A stretch of 64,000 nucleotides of DNA from Stereocaulon alpinum (GCA_018257865.1 JAEUBA010000019.1:124001-188000), one strand, 5' to 3'; numbered from the stretch's first letter, positions 1-11,697 are shown. The notes: generated by a model not told the origin, from the letters alone. Program-made: numbers and translations.

Positions 1-906
1 CCTTATTCATGAATTTCTCCACGGCTCGTTCCCTGGAGCCTGCCCCCTATGATAGTAATCCTTTACCGCACGCCTATCTATTACGTTCCAATGGGTCTGC
101 TATCCCACATCCCCTGCCACTTCTGCCAGCGAGCTTCGGCTTTGTCCGTTGGTGGCATCATAGTCTCTCTTTCTTCATGCCCTCTCCCTGAAACATCTCG
201 ACTGACACACCCTAGCTTGTTCACCGGCTGCGTTGCCGAGTCATTCCACGTTAGTGTTTCTGTCTCCTGCCTTTGCGTGATCGCTTCTCTTCCTTTAAGC
301 GTCTTCCAGTAGTCTTCCCACAGCCATTGCATTGCTCTTTGAGCAGCACTTCTCAGGGTCTTCAAGGATGGCATGTCTCCATGGGTCGCCTCATGGCGCA
401 GGTCAACAAATACCGCAGGCAAGCCTATCTGCTGCGCCTTGGCGTACATGGACACCTTAAATTTAGTGTCCTGTTGAGAGTCTAAGAGACCTGTGACAAA
501 GCTGTCCGTGTTAGATGGAAAATCAAAGCAGATTGGACCGGCAGAATCGTAATCAAGCGTACCGAGAAATCGCTGTAATGTAAGCTGCCTTCACTGCAAA
601 CATAGGCATTAGATCGGCTTGAATTTCATCCGTCAAGAGTGCCTCCGTGAGAAGCCAAGTCGACTCGACAGCGTGAGGCAAGTTCCCGCGTAATTTCCAC
701 GCTGAGATCTGTGAGTGCGTTGTCAATACGCATCGTAGAGTTGTGATAGTGCAATATATTACCTGATCACAAGCCTTCCTCCTTAGATTAAAGTCTTCCC
801 TTTCACTGCTCGGAGACGGAGGGAAAAGCCATTCCCGCACATCGACTAGCTCACCATGATGCCGCCATGGCGTCCATATGACTTGAACACCATCAGCCAT
901 TGCCAC
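1..906 (-). CDS. LAS1: Las1 pre-rRNA endonuclease subunit, 3' truncated by window edge
   Basis: Las1 forms a nuclear complex with Grc3 that cleaves within ITS2 during 60S subunit maturation. Exon 1 runs 906-563 and exon 2 continues from 501 toward the window start. The intron at 502-562 (61 nt, GTACGC donor, TAACAC branch, CAG acceptor) joins the reading as SRFVTGLLDS, a hallmark of the family. Next comes DLRHEATHGDMPSL, where RHEATH is the HEPN-type RNase motif (R-x4-H) expected to be catalytic, and then the conserved tryptophans of QWLWEDYW. The start at 906 is the first methionine before TPWRHHGELVDVREWLF. The frame stops at 81-83, but a possible GTAATA donor lies there, so the C-terminal half probably lies beyond position 1. 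The family call is firm; the 3' structure cannot be judged here. Confidence 0.85.
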
Positions 907-2175
907 TCGTGTATTGCCAAGCCCTGACTGGATGCAGAGACAAAGTCATACCTTAGACAACACACGAGGCATTAGAATTAAGGGTCCTCGGTAGATCGGC
1001 CACTAGCTCGACATGTTCAAAACTTAACATGTGGCCGAGTTATGGCCCTCTGGTATACTTGCAAGTACACTGGTAGTCCTTTGAATGAAGGCCGTATCTG
1101 ATGTAGTCGTTGTCAAGGCTGTAGATTGATCAAGACTGGCCATGATAAGCGCGCTGAGAAATTGACCTTGAGTAAGCAAATAGACAGATGTCATGAAAAA
1201 AAATATGAAGGCTGGATCACTAGAATTGAATGTATACCAAGCCTCGCGACTTGGATACTAAGGTTTTAGAGTCTGTGGAGTGGCATGATGACTGAGCTCT
1301 CCAGCCGAGGCTCCCGCATATCCGGCCCACAACGTTTAGGCAGCCCATACCCTATCTTTCCATGGTCGTCGAGCACAGTTGAAACTTGTTGTTCGCCGAG
1401 TAGCCACTGAGGACACGTTTCTCCAAGCGACTGGAATGGCGTTGCCGGATGATCCTCCTGCGCAAAGTGAAATTAGTGGCGGAGATCTCGCGTCGTGCAG
1501 TTCTGCAGGCAAGCAGCCACCAGCCTCAATGATGCAGATGCCTAGGCCATGGCGTTTGCCAACTCTTGATCCATAGGTTGACTAATCGCATCAACCATTA
1601 ACCTTGCTCACGGCTAGATGGCACCTTTGTCTCGAAGTATGTCCTTCCAAAGTACTTTGAGCTTGAATTCGTGAAGGCAAGACCGCAGAAACCCACAGTG
1701 GCAGGAGACAAGCGAGAAGGGTCGTATTCGCCAAGCGGTTGTATATCTAGTCCTATCTGTCTCTAGCCCCACATCCGCTTCCTTCCTGCTTCAGCTTGTC
1801 TAACTTGCACGGCCAATGCGGCGTTAGCGGATCCTGCAACAACTCAGTGTGGTACGATATAGGCAACTGAATACGCCTGTCTCATAGTCTTCTCAGTGTG
1901 GTGATCTCGTCAGTGTGGTGCATCGATATCTGAGATTAGTAACCGTTGCGGCCGAAAAGGGGGCCCAGATAGCGGGTCGCAAGTATTTCTCTTCCTGAAC
2001 ATATGGCATTCAAGTCTTGACTTGAGCCTGGGGTATCTAATGCGCATGCTATGTACAAAATTTCGAGCCTGTAAAATCTTGTCTCGCAAGATGTGCGGCC
2101 TTGCCACAATGCTACGCCTGAGCCCTGATTACCGAACTTCCAAGTAACCCTCCATCGTATGCTACCGTGCCAACT
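907..2175. other. Intergenic, no gene recognised
   Basis: This stretch separates LAS1 (divergent start at 906) from the 3' end of the next minus-strand gene. Only short open frames on both strands are present and none resembles a known protein. The proximal part presumably holds the LAS1 promoter. A small inverted repeat, CATGTT at 1012-1017 and AACATG at 1026-1031, is the only structure noticed. Confidence 0.5.
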
Positions 2176-3399
2176 TCAGAGCCACACGAAGCTTCCAGTC
2201 ACGGGATCTTGCACTTTCGGCTGGCTGTCTTGCAGATCTGTGCCGTATGCCATGTACCTAGCATATTGGTCCTCATTGGTGTATTCGTTATCTTCGCTGA
2301 AGAAGAATGATTGGTTCGAGAGGTCAGCATACGGAGGGTAGAAGGCTGTCTGTATGCCTGGTGGTGCGGTGCTTTGGACAGCTAGGATTTCGTCGACCTC
2401 TTCTACCTCTTCTGACGAGTAGCCTTCCTCTTGTTCGTCGTTGTCATCGTCTTCATCATCTTCGTCGTCTTTAGGTGGCTCCCAGGTCTCTTCCAGCTTT
2501 AGTCCTTTGCCCACCGAATTTCGATTCCGGTCATTGCTGAGAGTCGAATTCAGAGTGGACATGAAGTTCTTGTCTTCGTCATCGTAAAGGCCCATGCCAA
2601 CCAGCTCTTTGCTTCCACGCCTCGGGAGTTGTGTTCTGGTTCTAGTATTGGCTCTTGGCGGGTTGATAGCTGGGTATGCCATAGATAGATAATCCAAATT
2701 CGTTTGTGGAGCCTGTGCAGTGGTTGTATAGTCTGGCTCGGGTTGAGTATACTGTGGTAGATGATAGTTTACTGAAGTATACATATCATGAATGGGTGCT
2801 TGTGGCATGCAAGGATATTGAGGTTGTTCGGAGACATTGTAGGCCAGGTAAGGGTTGTACATCGACTCTGAGACCGCCCCATAGGTATCGTAACCTTCAA
2901 CTTCCGTAGGCGACTGCTGGTACGTAGATGTGGATTCAGAGACAGGATATCCATAACCCATGGCGAATGCATTCTCTATTGATTGCTGGACCGCAGACTC
3001 TGGCGTCCCAGAGACGGCTAGGCTCTCCATTCCCGCAATAGTATTTCCAATGGCGGGCTCACTCATGGGTATCTGCGTAGTAGACGTCTGAAGTGTCTCA
3101 GAGCCGGGTTGCCAGCTCATGGGCCGGGCGAACGGCATCGAGCTGCGAGAGCTATAATAATTCCGGAGTCTCTCTTCCCGTGTCTGAAATGGAGAATTAC
3201 GTGGGTATGCTCTAGCGGTCTGAGCTGGCGTTGTTCTCCTTCGCTGCACATTATGTGGACTGCTCCCAGCACTTGTCTGTTTGGTGACTCTCGTTGAGTT
3301 CTTTCTGGTACTGCTCGATTGCGTTGAGAGCCGTCTCAAAAGCTCTGACCGTGGCATGTGGTCATACAGCATAGCGTTATAGTCGGTTGGAGGCATCAT
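2176..3399 (-). CDS. Hypothetical low-complexity protein, Ser/Thr/Tyr/Gln-rich
   Basis: A single uninterrupted frame of 407 codons with no domain I recognise. The N-terminus (MMPPTDYNAMLYDHMPRSEL) is followed by a basic Ser/Thr/Arg-rich region to about residue 100. A long Tyr/Gln/Pro/Ser-rich section runs to about residue 250. A strongly acidic block near residues 310-340 (runs of Asp and Glu, including PPKDDEDDEDDDNDEQEE) precedes a Tyr-rich C-terminus. Most of the protein looks disordered. Its length and protein-like composition favour a real gene, because the opposite strand is poorly open. A role as a nuclear or scaffold protein would be a guess. It has about 3.5 kb of gene-free sequence upstream. 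Confidence 0.55.
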   Translation of the reverse strand: MMPPTDYNAMLYDHMPRSELLRRLSTQSSSTRKNSTRVTKQTSAGSSPHNVQRRRTTPAQTARAYPRNSPFQTREERLRNYYSSRSSMPFARPMSWQPGSETLQTSTTQIPMSEPAIGNTIAGMESLAVSGTPESAVQQSIENAFAMGYGYPVSESTSTYQQSPTEVEGYDTYGAVSESMYNPYLAYNVSEQPQYPCMPQAPIHDMYTSVNYHLPQYTQPEPDYTTTAQAPQTNLDYLSMAYPAINPPRANTRTRTQLPRRGSKELVGMGLYDDEDKNFMSTLNSTLSNDRNRNSVGKGLKLEETWEPPKDDEDDEDDDNDEQEEGYSSEEVEEVDEILAVQSTAPPGIQTAFYPPYADLSNQSFFFSEDNEYTNEDQYARYMAYGTDLQDSQPKVQDPVTGSFVWL

Positions 3400-4112
3400 G
3401 AAGAGGATTGGTCGAGAGAGTAGTGGTGGTCAGTGATGAAGCTGTAAATAGAAATGAAGAATCTTCGTGGGCTTAGCGATGATATAATATACTCAAAGCT
3501 TGTCAGGAACAAATTCATATCTTGAGCTATGGGTATGGTACTTCAAGCACAGACATGTTTGAGACAATTTAACATTGGGGAGCGAAAGCAGATCGAAGGG
3601 CTGACACGAGACTAGAAGAGATAAATCATTTTACTTATTCTTACATCAGACGTGGTACAAGGCAGCCAAGTCCGGCAACCCCACGGCAAGATGATCAAGG
3701 GGGATAGGCCGTTAAGGGATAGATAGATTGCCATGAGCGGGAATGCAGGCATGCATGGTCTTGTTTGAAGTTGGGCGAAAAGTTAGCTGGAAACGCCAAC
3801 GAAAAGGCTACTCGGACGATCCTGGACCATTCCTACTGCCATGCGATGATGCGAAGGACTTAGGCCCGCGGCTGCATGTTCATCACTTTAGGGTGTAGGG
3901 ATCACGACTTGACGATACGTAGTGGCTCGGGTTGGAGGAGTTTTCGGGGGGTGGGAGGGAAAAAGACAGTAGTGGGATGTCAAAGATGATGGTGCCATGC
4001 CCAAAGGAGGACGTAACCCCAGGCGGCCGTTAGTAGGCCGGTCGGCGGTCAGTACCTTAGCAGTCACGCTAGGGCTAGTGGCTGGTGAGCAGACGCGGAA
4101 ATGGCTGTCGAT

Positions 4113-4136
4113 GGTGCAGTGGTGCAGTGGTGCAGT
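4113..4136. repeat. Tandem repeat, 3 x GGTGCAGT
   Basis: Three perfect head-to-tail copies of the 8-mer GGTGCAGT lie at 4113, 4121 and 4129 in the gene-poor stretch. It looks like a simple microsatellite. No function is suggested. Confidence 0.9.
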
Positions 4137-4611
4137 GGACCAGTAAGTTAGTGCCGTGAGAAATATGAACGATTGAATACTGTACGAGTAATTACGCCAG
4201 TGATCTGATCGGGGCTACGAAAAGCGGTCAAGCTAAGGAGCTGCAGCCGGTCTGCCCTAGCGGGCTGGAGCCTGGACGAACATAAAGTGTGGCAGGGGGT
4301 AGGCTAGGGAGTACCTTAGGGAGGCACGCCGCTTCGCTTATGGAGATGGAACCTGGAACGTGTGACAGGCGTCGACAGGCCCTTGCTTTTTCCTTTCCGC
4401 AAGGGCGATTCACGAAACAGATCTCACCACCTCGCCTCTCATTTCACTCTAGACATCACGCGTTCACCATTTGCCGTCTCGCAGGCCTTCCTCCCTGCTT
4501 TCCCCTCGTGCGGAGTTCGCCCTTCGCCCAATCAACAAGCCCAGATAGGCTGATCGATAGTCACAAGGCACCGTCTGACAGTGCTATCGATTGCAATTTC
4601 ACTTTTCTGTT

Positions 4612-4643
4612 GATCCAACGGTCCAACGATCCAACGATCCAAC
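4612..4643. repeat. Tandem repeat, 4 x GATCCAAC
   Basis: Four head-to-tail copies of an 8-mer start at 4612, 4620, 4628 and 4636. Three are GATCCAAC and one is GGTCCAAC. It is a short minisatellite in non-coding sequence. Confidence 0.9.
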
Positions 4644-6192
4644 CACTATCAAGACTTTGCTCGGTGCTATTTAATCCGTAACTAAGGGGGAGGAAACCTC
4701 GGGTCTTGACTGATTAGGAGGTTTTAATCACCGTTTGTGCTTCCCATACGTTTGAGCTTGCAGGGGACTGGCACGGCTTGCAATTGGCTACCGATTCGTT
4801 GTTTTGGACCAAGTTATAAGTACCTACGGTAGTAGTCAGCATAGACTTCCCGTCATGCACCAGCCCCAGGCCCCTAGGGTTAGTGCCAAGAGACTTTAGG
4901 AGGCGGACTCAGAAGGTGGCGCCTATAGCTTATTCAGGCATCTCGGGCTGAAGGGGCCCATCAACATTCTGACGCACGAATGCAGATTCCTTTCAATACC
5001 CCGCCGCAGATTCGGTGGAATCTCAGCTGCCGCGCCTTAATGCAAACTCCTTCATGCGACCTCTTGCCCGGAAAAGTCAACCGTCGCGACAGAGCACGAT
5101 CATTTTCATTGCTTTGCGAGACGCAGGGACAATCATCAAGAAACGTACGAGATGACTGCAGGTCAAAAGCCCGCATTAGATACTTTGGGGTCTCGACTAC
5201 CGTGGAGCCCGCACATCCACTACACTATCGAAGTCTACCAAGGGTCTCAACTGAGCAGTTCGCATAGTTCCCGTTGATCGACACCTTCGCGAAGGAATGC
5301 CATACGTTGCAAGCCCCTAAAAGACTTTGGACTTTGGCGCCTCGCCCAAATTGGTATCACCAAATTTAGCGTGACTCTTTCTGTTACGATGACCATGATC
5401 ATCATGGATCCAGGAATGCGTCATCCAGCCGCACCACACTATTTCAGGATTTGGCTTTTACGCGTATAAGCAAACAGAACAAGCCCATTCACGCCCCGGT
5501 TTTCATGTTGGCAGGACAGGTGGTTACCGCATGATGCAGTGATCTCGCCAGCAGATCACCAATCATACGCCAGTTTCAAGTCCATTTCCAATCTTCGACT
5601 CGTAACACTAGCGCTCCTCTGCATATCCGACCAACCTTAGTCGACTTGCAGGCGATGATCTGGCGCCGTTCCAGCATAAGGTGCAGTAGTGACCCCAGAA
5701 ATCTTCCGAAAGCATTTCGCAGAGTGGCTCAGTGGCACGCCTTACAGCCTCTAGGTGTGTGAATAACAATGCACTTTTGAATGCGAGGCGGCACGCGTAA
5801 TCCTCTACGCCATAACAAGGTTGGAGAAACGATGACCTCCACTCAACACGTTGTACGAGGTCTCCGGCTATGAACGGATAACGCGCCCGGAAAATTTACA
5901 CAGAAGGCCCTCGTGGACACCGAATTGCTTGGGGCGCTACGAAGAATCTGCTTGTCTAAAGCTAGTCTTTCCCCGCCATCACTGTATCATGCATATCCAG
6001 GAGGACTTGATCCGTCTTTATTCCCACATCGGTAATTCCATCACGCATTGAGAGTATGTATGTCTCGGCAATGAGACATGGCGTTGTAATGACACTTTAA
6101 TCATCTGTGGATGGATCGTCCCACATCGCTAGCTATGCGCCAGCCAATATATCTCTTACTCCCCGGATTCATGAATGACAGCAGCCTTAGCG

Positions 6193-6231
6193 TGCAGGGT
6201 TTTGCAGGATTTTGCAGGACTTACAGGATTT
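6193..6231. repeat. Imperfect 10-bp tandem repeat (TGCAGGATTT-like)
   Basis: Units with a 10-bp period: TGCAGGGTTT, TGCAGGATTT, TGCAGGACTT, then the diverged ACAGGATTTT. They lie in non-coding DNA and no function is apparent. Confidence 0.7.
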
Positions 6232-6891
6232 TTCGTGTGCCATCGAGATGCATAGCCCGTAAGGCAACTGACGGTCATGTGTCCAGATCTTTGTACGTTC
6301 TCAGCTCTTACATGCAACGATAAGCCGTTCTAAATCAACACCTTTGCCCATCGGCTTACTACTGAAGCTCCTCGAAACATTAAGCCGACTTGTCCGGCAG
6401 CTTTTGCCCCCTAAACCTGGATGAGCGTTTCGTACAACATCGTGCATGCATGACATTAATCACACGTAACCAGCGTGGTCGTATATACTCCACAACATGT
6501 ACGTTTCAACCTTTATACCCGCCACACGGACCGAACAAGTCCTATGTAGATAGACGCCTTACTAAAGGACTTCGGAATATGCAGTCAGCAAAGGAGTTGT
6601 CAGATTGTTTCGGAGTTGGCTTCTAGACCTGCATAGCCTAGACTTGCCTTGAACAATATTGTAGATCTCGATATGTGCGCTCAAACAGGCATGTAGCTAA
6701 AATTCGCTCATGTCAAACGCTCTGCGGCTTCGGCAGATCTCCGGTGACGAATCGGAGGGTGGGGGACTGCCAAGAGCATTGTCAGCGTTTGAGCAGTCGA
6801 CGTACAAAGTAGTACCGCATAGTCACCATAGCTATAACCTGGCGCGTATACTACCTTCTGCGAGGCCCACAAAGACCGAATGACATCCTTC

Positions 6892-8726
6892 ATGCCCGAT
6901 GGAGCTCGTGCTCAATTCGACTTCTCCAGCCTATCCAGTCCCGAGGCTAGATCTTACGGAGACGAGGTACCTCTCAGCCATAGCGTCAGCTCACCAACAC
7001 AGTAAGCTAACATCCCCAAGTTTCGGAGCGACTCGAGCGCCAGCGACTCGGAGTATCAGCATGCACTCGAGGTCTCTAAGATTCCCGCCCACGCCGATTG
7101 CCCGAGCTGAGGTGTCCAAGTAGGTGGTATTTGATCCCGAAAACACCCACCGCCGTAAGTCTTCTATGGTAACTACGGACAATTCCAAACTCGCCAAACA
7201 ATCCACCGAGAGACGAGAAAATACCGCATGCTTCGTACACCACCTGCTTGAGCGGCAAAGAAAGGCACGCAAAGGGGACTTCCCCAGCTTGCAAGAAATA
7301 AATGAGGACACCAAAGCGGATAAATCTGCTGTCACCAGTCATGTCCCGGCTACTAATTCAAGAATGCTTACTAAAAAGCAATTATCCGATATGGCATGGG
7401 GGGTGAGGGAGCTGTCGAAAAGGTTGGGTAGCGTGCGGCTGAAGTTGAGGGTCAAGAATGTGTTCTTGTTGACGAAAGCACATGATGAGGGACTTATCGG
7501 CTATACGCAAGAGGTTGTCGAATGGTTACTGTCGAAGGATAGGGAGACGCCTTATATTGTGTACGTACTTTGGAGGCAGGCGGTGGTGGAGAGAACGGGG
7601 CTTATGTGGATTAGATACGTTGAAAACACCCTCGAACATAACCACACGTTCGACGCAAAGAGCATCATCGCCAAAGACCCCTCAAGAGAAGGCCGTCTAA
7701 AATACTGGAACAATGAGCTCTGCGCAAAGCATCCCCTTACATTCGACTTCGTCGTAACAGTACTTTACCCTCAGCCCCCTTCCACGAAGCCAACTAACAG
7801 CTAAAAGCTCGGCGGCGATGGTACCCTCCTCTACGCGAGCTGGCTTTTCCAGCGTATTGTTCCCCCAGTCCTCTCCTTCGCCCTAGGGTCTCTAGGATTC
7901 CTCACCAAATTTGACTACTCCGGCTTTCGAGAGACTCTAACCACCGCGTTCAAAGACGGCGTCACTGTGAGCCTGCGCTTACGCTTCGAAGGCACAGTCA
8001 TGCGATCGCAAACAAAGGGCAAAAACCGAGATCTAGTGGAAGAGCTAATAGGCCTCGAAGCCGAAAACGAACACACCCACAAACCAGACGGCTCCTACGA
8101 AATCCTAAACGACATCGTCGTAGACAGAGGCCCAAACCCAAGTACGTCCCCCCTTTCGAAGCCGCACAACCTCCTCACCATATAATCAACAAACACTAAC
8201 ACCCCCCCCCCCCCCCCCCTCAGCAATGTCCGCCATCGAAATCTTCGGCGACGACGAACACTTCACAACCGTCCAAGCCGACGGAATCTGCGTCGCCACC
8301 CCGACCGGCTCCACAGCCTACAACCTCGCAGCCGGCGGCTCCCTCTGCCACCCCGAAAACCCCGTCATCCTCGTCACCGCCATCTGCGCGCACACGCTCT
8401 CCTTCCGCCCCATAATCCTCCCCGACACCATTGTGCTACGCGTAGGCGTCCCCTACGACGCCAGAACAAGTAGCTGGGCGAGTTTCGATGGGAGAGAGAG
8501 GGTGGAGCTGTGTCCGGGGGATTATGTCACTATTTCTGCGTCGAGGTATCCGTTTGCGAACGTTATGCAGCAGGGGAGACGGAGTGAGGATTGGGTCAAT
8601 AGTATTAGTAGGACGCTGAATTGGAATAGTAGGCAGCGGCAGAAGAGTTTTAAGGAGTGGCAGGTTGATGAGAAGGAGGGGAAGAATGCGAAGGAGGGAG
8701 GAGGAGGGGAAGAAGTGATGTTGTAG
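6892..8726 (+). CDS. NAD kinase (ATP-NAD kinase family)
   Basis: Phosphorylates NAD(H) to NADP(H), Utr1/Yef1/Pos5 family. Splicing gives the diagnostic order: VYVENTLE, then LGGDGTLLYASWLF (GGDG nucleotide motif), FLTKFDY, RGPNPTMSAIEIFGDDE, and ATPTGSTAYNLAAGGS. The last two are the NAD-binding signatures. Supported introns are 7561-7614, 7760-7807 and 8142-8223. The last carries an 18-C run just before its CAG acceptor. The N-terminus is less certain. An ATG at 6892 with introns 6967-7020 (GTACCT donor, GCTAAC branch) and 7072-7123 gives a continuous frame of 514 residues; the alternative is a start near 7166. The motif-bearing part is certain. No clear mitochondrial presequence is seen, so a cytosolic enzyme is likely. 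Confidence 0.88.
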
Positions 8727-9069
8727 ATCATGTCGGGATAGAAAGATAGAATGTTCGATGGAAGCGTATTCTTAGATTATTATTTCTAATCTTAATTTCG
8801 TACAGGAGAGGACACAGCCATGTGAGCTATTAGAGACGTGCTCATGTGTATGGCAAAGCGATTCAGTAGTCTGCAGGCCATCAAACGAGTCAAGACAGGC
8901 ATCCTCTACGTGCCCAGTCTCCCAAGTAGCTGGAGGAAGTGCTCGTCTATTGACATCTTTCGCATTATTGACGCAGGTAAATGCTCCCAAACCCCAGCCC
9001 ATGACATCGTCGCTAAATCAATTCCTGCTCGAAATGCTGATGCTGTTCATGCTCAATTCTTAAAGACAA
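8727..9069. other. Short convergent intergenic region
   Basis: Lies between the stop codons of the NAD kinase and the ubiquitin protease, so it should hold both 3' untranslated regions and polyadenylation sites. The AT-rich TTATTATTTCTAAT near 8776-8790 would suit 3' end formation. No gene was seen. Confidence 0.5.
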
Positions 9070-11403
9070 TCAATTGGCCTGCACAAACCCAGCCACGGAA
9101 CCCATTGCTTTCCCAGCTCTGCCCACACTGCCTCTACCGCAACGGGGAGCTGCGGTTCGCATTGAGGCTGGACTGACGGGTTGAGTTTCCTTCGGCGGAG
9201 GTGCTGGAGATGATTGCTCGATTGGTATACTGGTGGTGTCATTGGGTTTGGGAGACTTCGTTCTGGGGTTGGATGATGGTTGGGAGTGAGGCAATGGAGG
9301 CGCTGATGTTGGCTCTTGTGTTGTAGATATTGGATCTTGTAGACTTTCGGGAGACAATTGAGGGGCTGCAGAGTTTATTGTATCGGCGGTCTTAGCGGTC
9401 TCACTAGTCGGTATCGATTGAGAGGTGCCGCTTGCGTCAACAGCGTCCTCAGGTAAATCGAACTTGCTAGGTGAGGGGGACATTGGAGGCGTGGGATATG
9501 AGGCCGTAGCTGTCTGCTCTTCTGGTACTGATTGCTTCGAGGAGTCGCCGTCCGAAGCTGGTATCTTGATTGCTTCATCCGTCGTGATAATGCCTGAAGC
9601 TTCGTCCACGGCAATAGCACTAAGTTGTTCTTCAGATTGCTCGGTAACCTTTGGTAGGCCTTCCTCTGGTGAGATCACAGTAGCTACTTCCTCGTAGAAT
9701 AGCATAAAGACCCCGCCTTGAGCCAGGACAATTTCCTCATCGACTTGTGTAACCTCCTCGTCGCTAAGACGCCACCATGAATCGCTGTCTTCATTAACAT
9801 CTTCCTCATTCTTCTTGATAGCGTACGGAGCTTTCCGGTAGCAGATATAATGACCATTCTCATGTCTTCCGTAATGCGTAATCACGGCTCGAAGCTCATA
9901 CCGCTTTCCAGATTCCAATCCCTCAAGGCCCTCCTCATCACTCAACATGGACTTAGAAGGGTCTACATTCCAGTTTTCCACAGCATCGTCTTTGTTCTCT
10001 GGGCCTGGTCCTTGACCTAGGCACCAGGGTGCTAGATCCAGCTGTTGAGGGAACCTGACAGTGGCTAGATTCTTGCTCTGAACACCAGTAAGCTCGTCGA
10101 AATTACTTCGATTGATGTGGATTACTAGCGACTTTGGAGGTCGGGCAATGACCGCCTGACGTGATTTGGTGGTTGAGACTCGGTTCTTCGCTGGGATTTG
10201 ACATTTCTTCAACATCTGATCGGAAAAGTCTTCGTCTTCAAGAGCGTGATTGACTAAATCTAGTCGTGCAAGCAGCGACTCCCGCAGAGCTCTTGATGCA
10301 TCTTCTGAAGCTTCTTCAGGATTAGATGTGCTTGATTGAAACTGAGAAAGTAGTTGATCCATATGCTGCTTAGCTCGTTCAAGGGTACATTTAGCACATT
10401 CGACTCCGCTGATAGGCTCCAAAGCGGTGTAATCATCTAGACATGAGCGGACATCATACATCCACGACCTTCCAAGCGGTACTGTGAGGCAGTTGAAAGG
10501 TACTAGAGATAGCCCTTCCACATGGCCACATCGTTGGCAGCCAACACGTTGTGCTAGAAGCCCTTCAAGTGGATTTCGCGCTATAAGTGACTTCAACTCC
10601 TCTGGAAGTTGGCTGATATCTGAAGCTGATTTGGAAGGGATTTCATCGCTGTGCTCTTGGTACAATGCTTGCAGTCCAGCCTGCCCGGGTCTTCTCTTCA
10701 GCTCCTGCGCAGTATCCTTCTCCAGTTCATCTGACACTTTCGAAAAGTACTCTTGTGCGTCCTGTTGTTGCCAGCTACTCATACTTTTCAGCTCCGCTGG
10801 CGTCCAAAATGTCTTCCCAACATTCCCAGGGTCATTCAACTTCGCAATAGTATCTTTCAGTGCCGTCTTCGTAGGCTGTGACACAGCTGGCGTTGCATTC
10901 TGATTCAAGAAGTCTGTCAACGACTCCAACGCAGCCAGACCCTGTAGAACACTATTCTGATAGCATGAATTATCCCAGTTACCCAAGCCTGGGAGACTGT
11001 TCTTGGGCGTTGCTTTGAACACACTGCCTAGGTTTGACAATGTCCTTGTCCGCTGTACCGTGTTCAAGAGCCCAGCTCCGCCGAACCCGAGAATTCTTCG
11101 CATGGCGTTGCTCTTGCTGGCATGTCCTTTCGTATTGAAGCCCGTAGTATCGTCTTCCGGCTCTTCAACCATGGCAGATGCAAAACCGCTGTCCAGTCTA
11201 GAAACTAGTGGTGAAGGTGTAATCCAGACCAGAGTGTTCCACAAACGCTCAGATAATGGAAGATACTGGAGGATGTAATAGATGAAGATTATGATCAAGA
11301 CACCATAAGCTGCTGTTGTAGAGGATGTGTCGAATGGGGAAGCGTTCGTTCTGTGTGGATATCGGAGATGGGCTGGTTGGTAGCCACCACTGGGATAGCT
11401 CAT
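9070..11403 (-). CDS. Ubiquitin carboxyl-terminal hydrolase (USP), membrane-anchored, Ubp1/USP30-like
   Basis: A single-exon gene of 777 codons. Residues about 31-50 (AAYGVLIIIFIYYILQYLPL) form one hydrophobic segment near the N-terminus, as in Ubp1/USP30-type enzymes anchored to ER or mitochondrial outer membranes. The Cys box GLGNWDNSCYQNSVLQGLA has its predicted nucleophile at about Cys147. CQRCGHVE and CAKC form the likely zinc-binding fingers. The His box is ENGHYICYRK, followed by WWRLSDEEV and VFMLFYE, which close the USP fold. The C-terminal 200 residues are Ser/Pro/Thr-rich and probably disordered. It should remove ubiquitin from membrane proteins. The exact orthology (Ubp1 or another USP) is inferred from the anchor and not proven. 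Confidence 0.88.
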   Translation of the reverse strand: MSYPSGGYQPAHLRYPHRTNASPFDTSSTTAAYGVLIIIFIYYILQYLPLSERLWNTLVWITPSPLVSRLDSGFASAMVEEPEDDTTGFNTKGHASKSNAMRRILGFGGAGLLNTVQRTRTLSNLGSVFKATPKNSLPGLGNWDNSCYQNSVLQGLAALESLTDFLNQNATPAVSQPTKTALKDTIAKLNDPGNVGKTFWTPAELKSMSSWQQQDAQEYFSKVSDELEKDTAQELKRRPGQAGLQALYQEHSDEIPSKSASDISQLPEELKSLIARNPLEGLLAQRVGCQRCGHVEGLSLVPFNCLTVPLGRSWMYDVRSCLDDYTALEPISGVECAKCTLERAKQHMDQLLSQFQSSTSNPEEASEDASRALRESLLARLDLVNHALEDEDFSDQMLKKCQIPAKNRVSTTKSRQAVIARPPKSLVIHINRSNFDELTGVQSKNLATVRFPQQLDLAPWCLGQGPGPENKDDAVENWNVDPSKSMLSDEEGLEGLESGKRYELRAVITHYGRHENGHYICYRKAPYAIKKNEEDVNEDSDSWWRLSDEEVTQVDEEIVLAQGGVFMLFYEEVATVISPEEGLPKVTEQSEEQLSAIAVDEASGIITTDEAIKIPASDGDSSKQSVPEEQTATASYPTPPMSPSPSKFDLPEDAVDASGTSQSIPTSETAKTADTINSAAPQLSPESLQDPISTTQEPTSAPPLPHSQPSSNPRTKSPKPNDTTSIPIEQSSPAPPPKETQPVSPASMRTAAPRCGRGSVGRAGKAMGSVAGFVQAN

Positions 11404-11697
11404 GGTGGAGTAGGATCGCGCCCCCCGGTTTCGTAAGAATGTACGCCGTTCAAAAAGGTCATAATGAAGACCAGCCGGAAGGACGCATACTGTCTCGAAG
11501 TGTGTAATAATTAGAAGCTTCTATTGTTGTGTAAAAGTAAGACGATAATCTGATTATTCGAGACGAGATAGGTATGTAGGACACCGGAAAAGGTCAACAT
11601 CAACCGAAGCTATCCCGAGCTCTCCAATCACCACATCTCCGCCTACAACACCTCCCTCCCTCTCCTCTCTGAACCCAATGCTTCCTCTGCCTTCACG

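Larger units (their letters stand above)
3400..6891. other. Long gene-poor stretch between two divergent genes
   Basis: About 3.5 kb without a convincing gene. Open frames are short, overlap on both strands and match no family. It contains three small tandem repeats, listed separately. I see no terminal repeats, transposase-like frame or tRNA. It may hold the promoters of both flanking genes and possibly an unrecognised non-coding transcript or a strongly decayed element. Confidence 0.45.

Noticed and set aside
1012..1031. Short hairpin upstream of LAS1
   Set aside because: Arms are only 6 bp and such repeats are expected by chance in this length of sequence.
5711..5760. tRNA-like words (GCAGAGTGGCTCAGTGGCACGC)
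   Set aside because: The A-box-like start is not followed by a B box (GGTTCGANTCC) or an acceptor stem partner.
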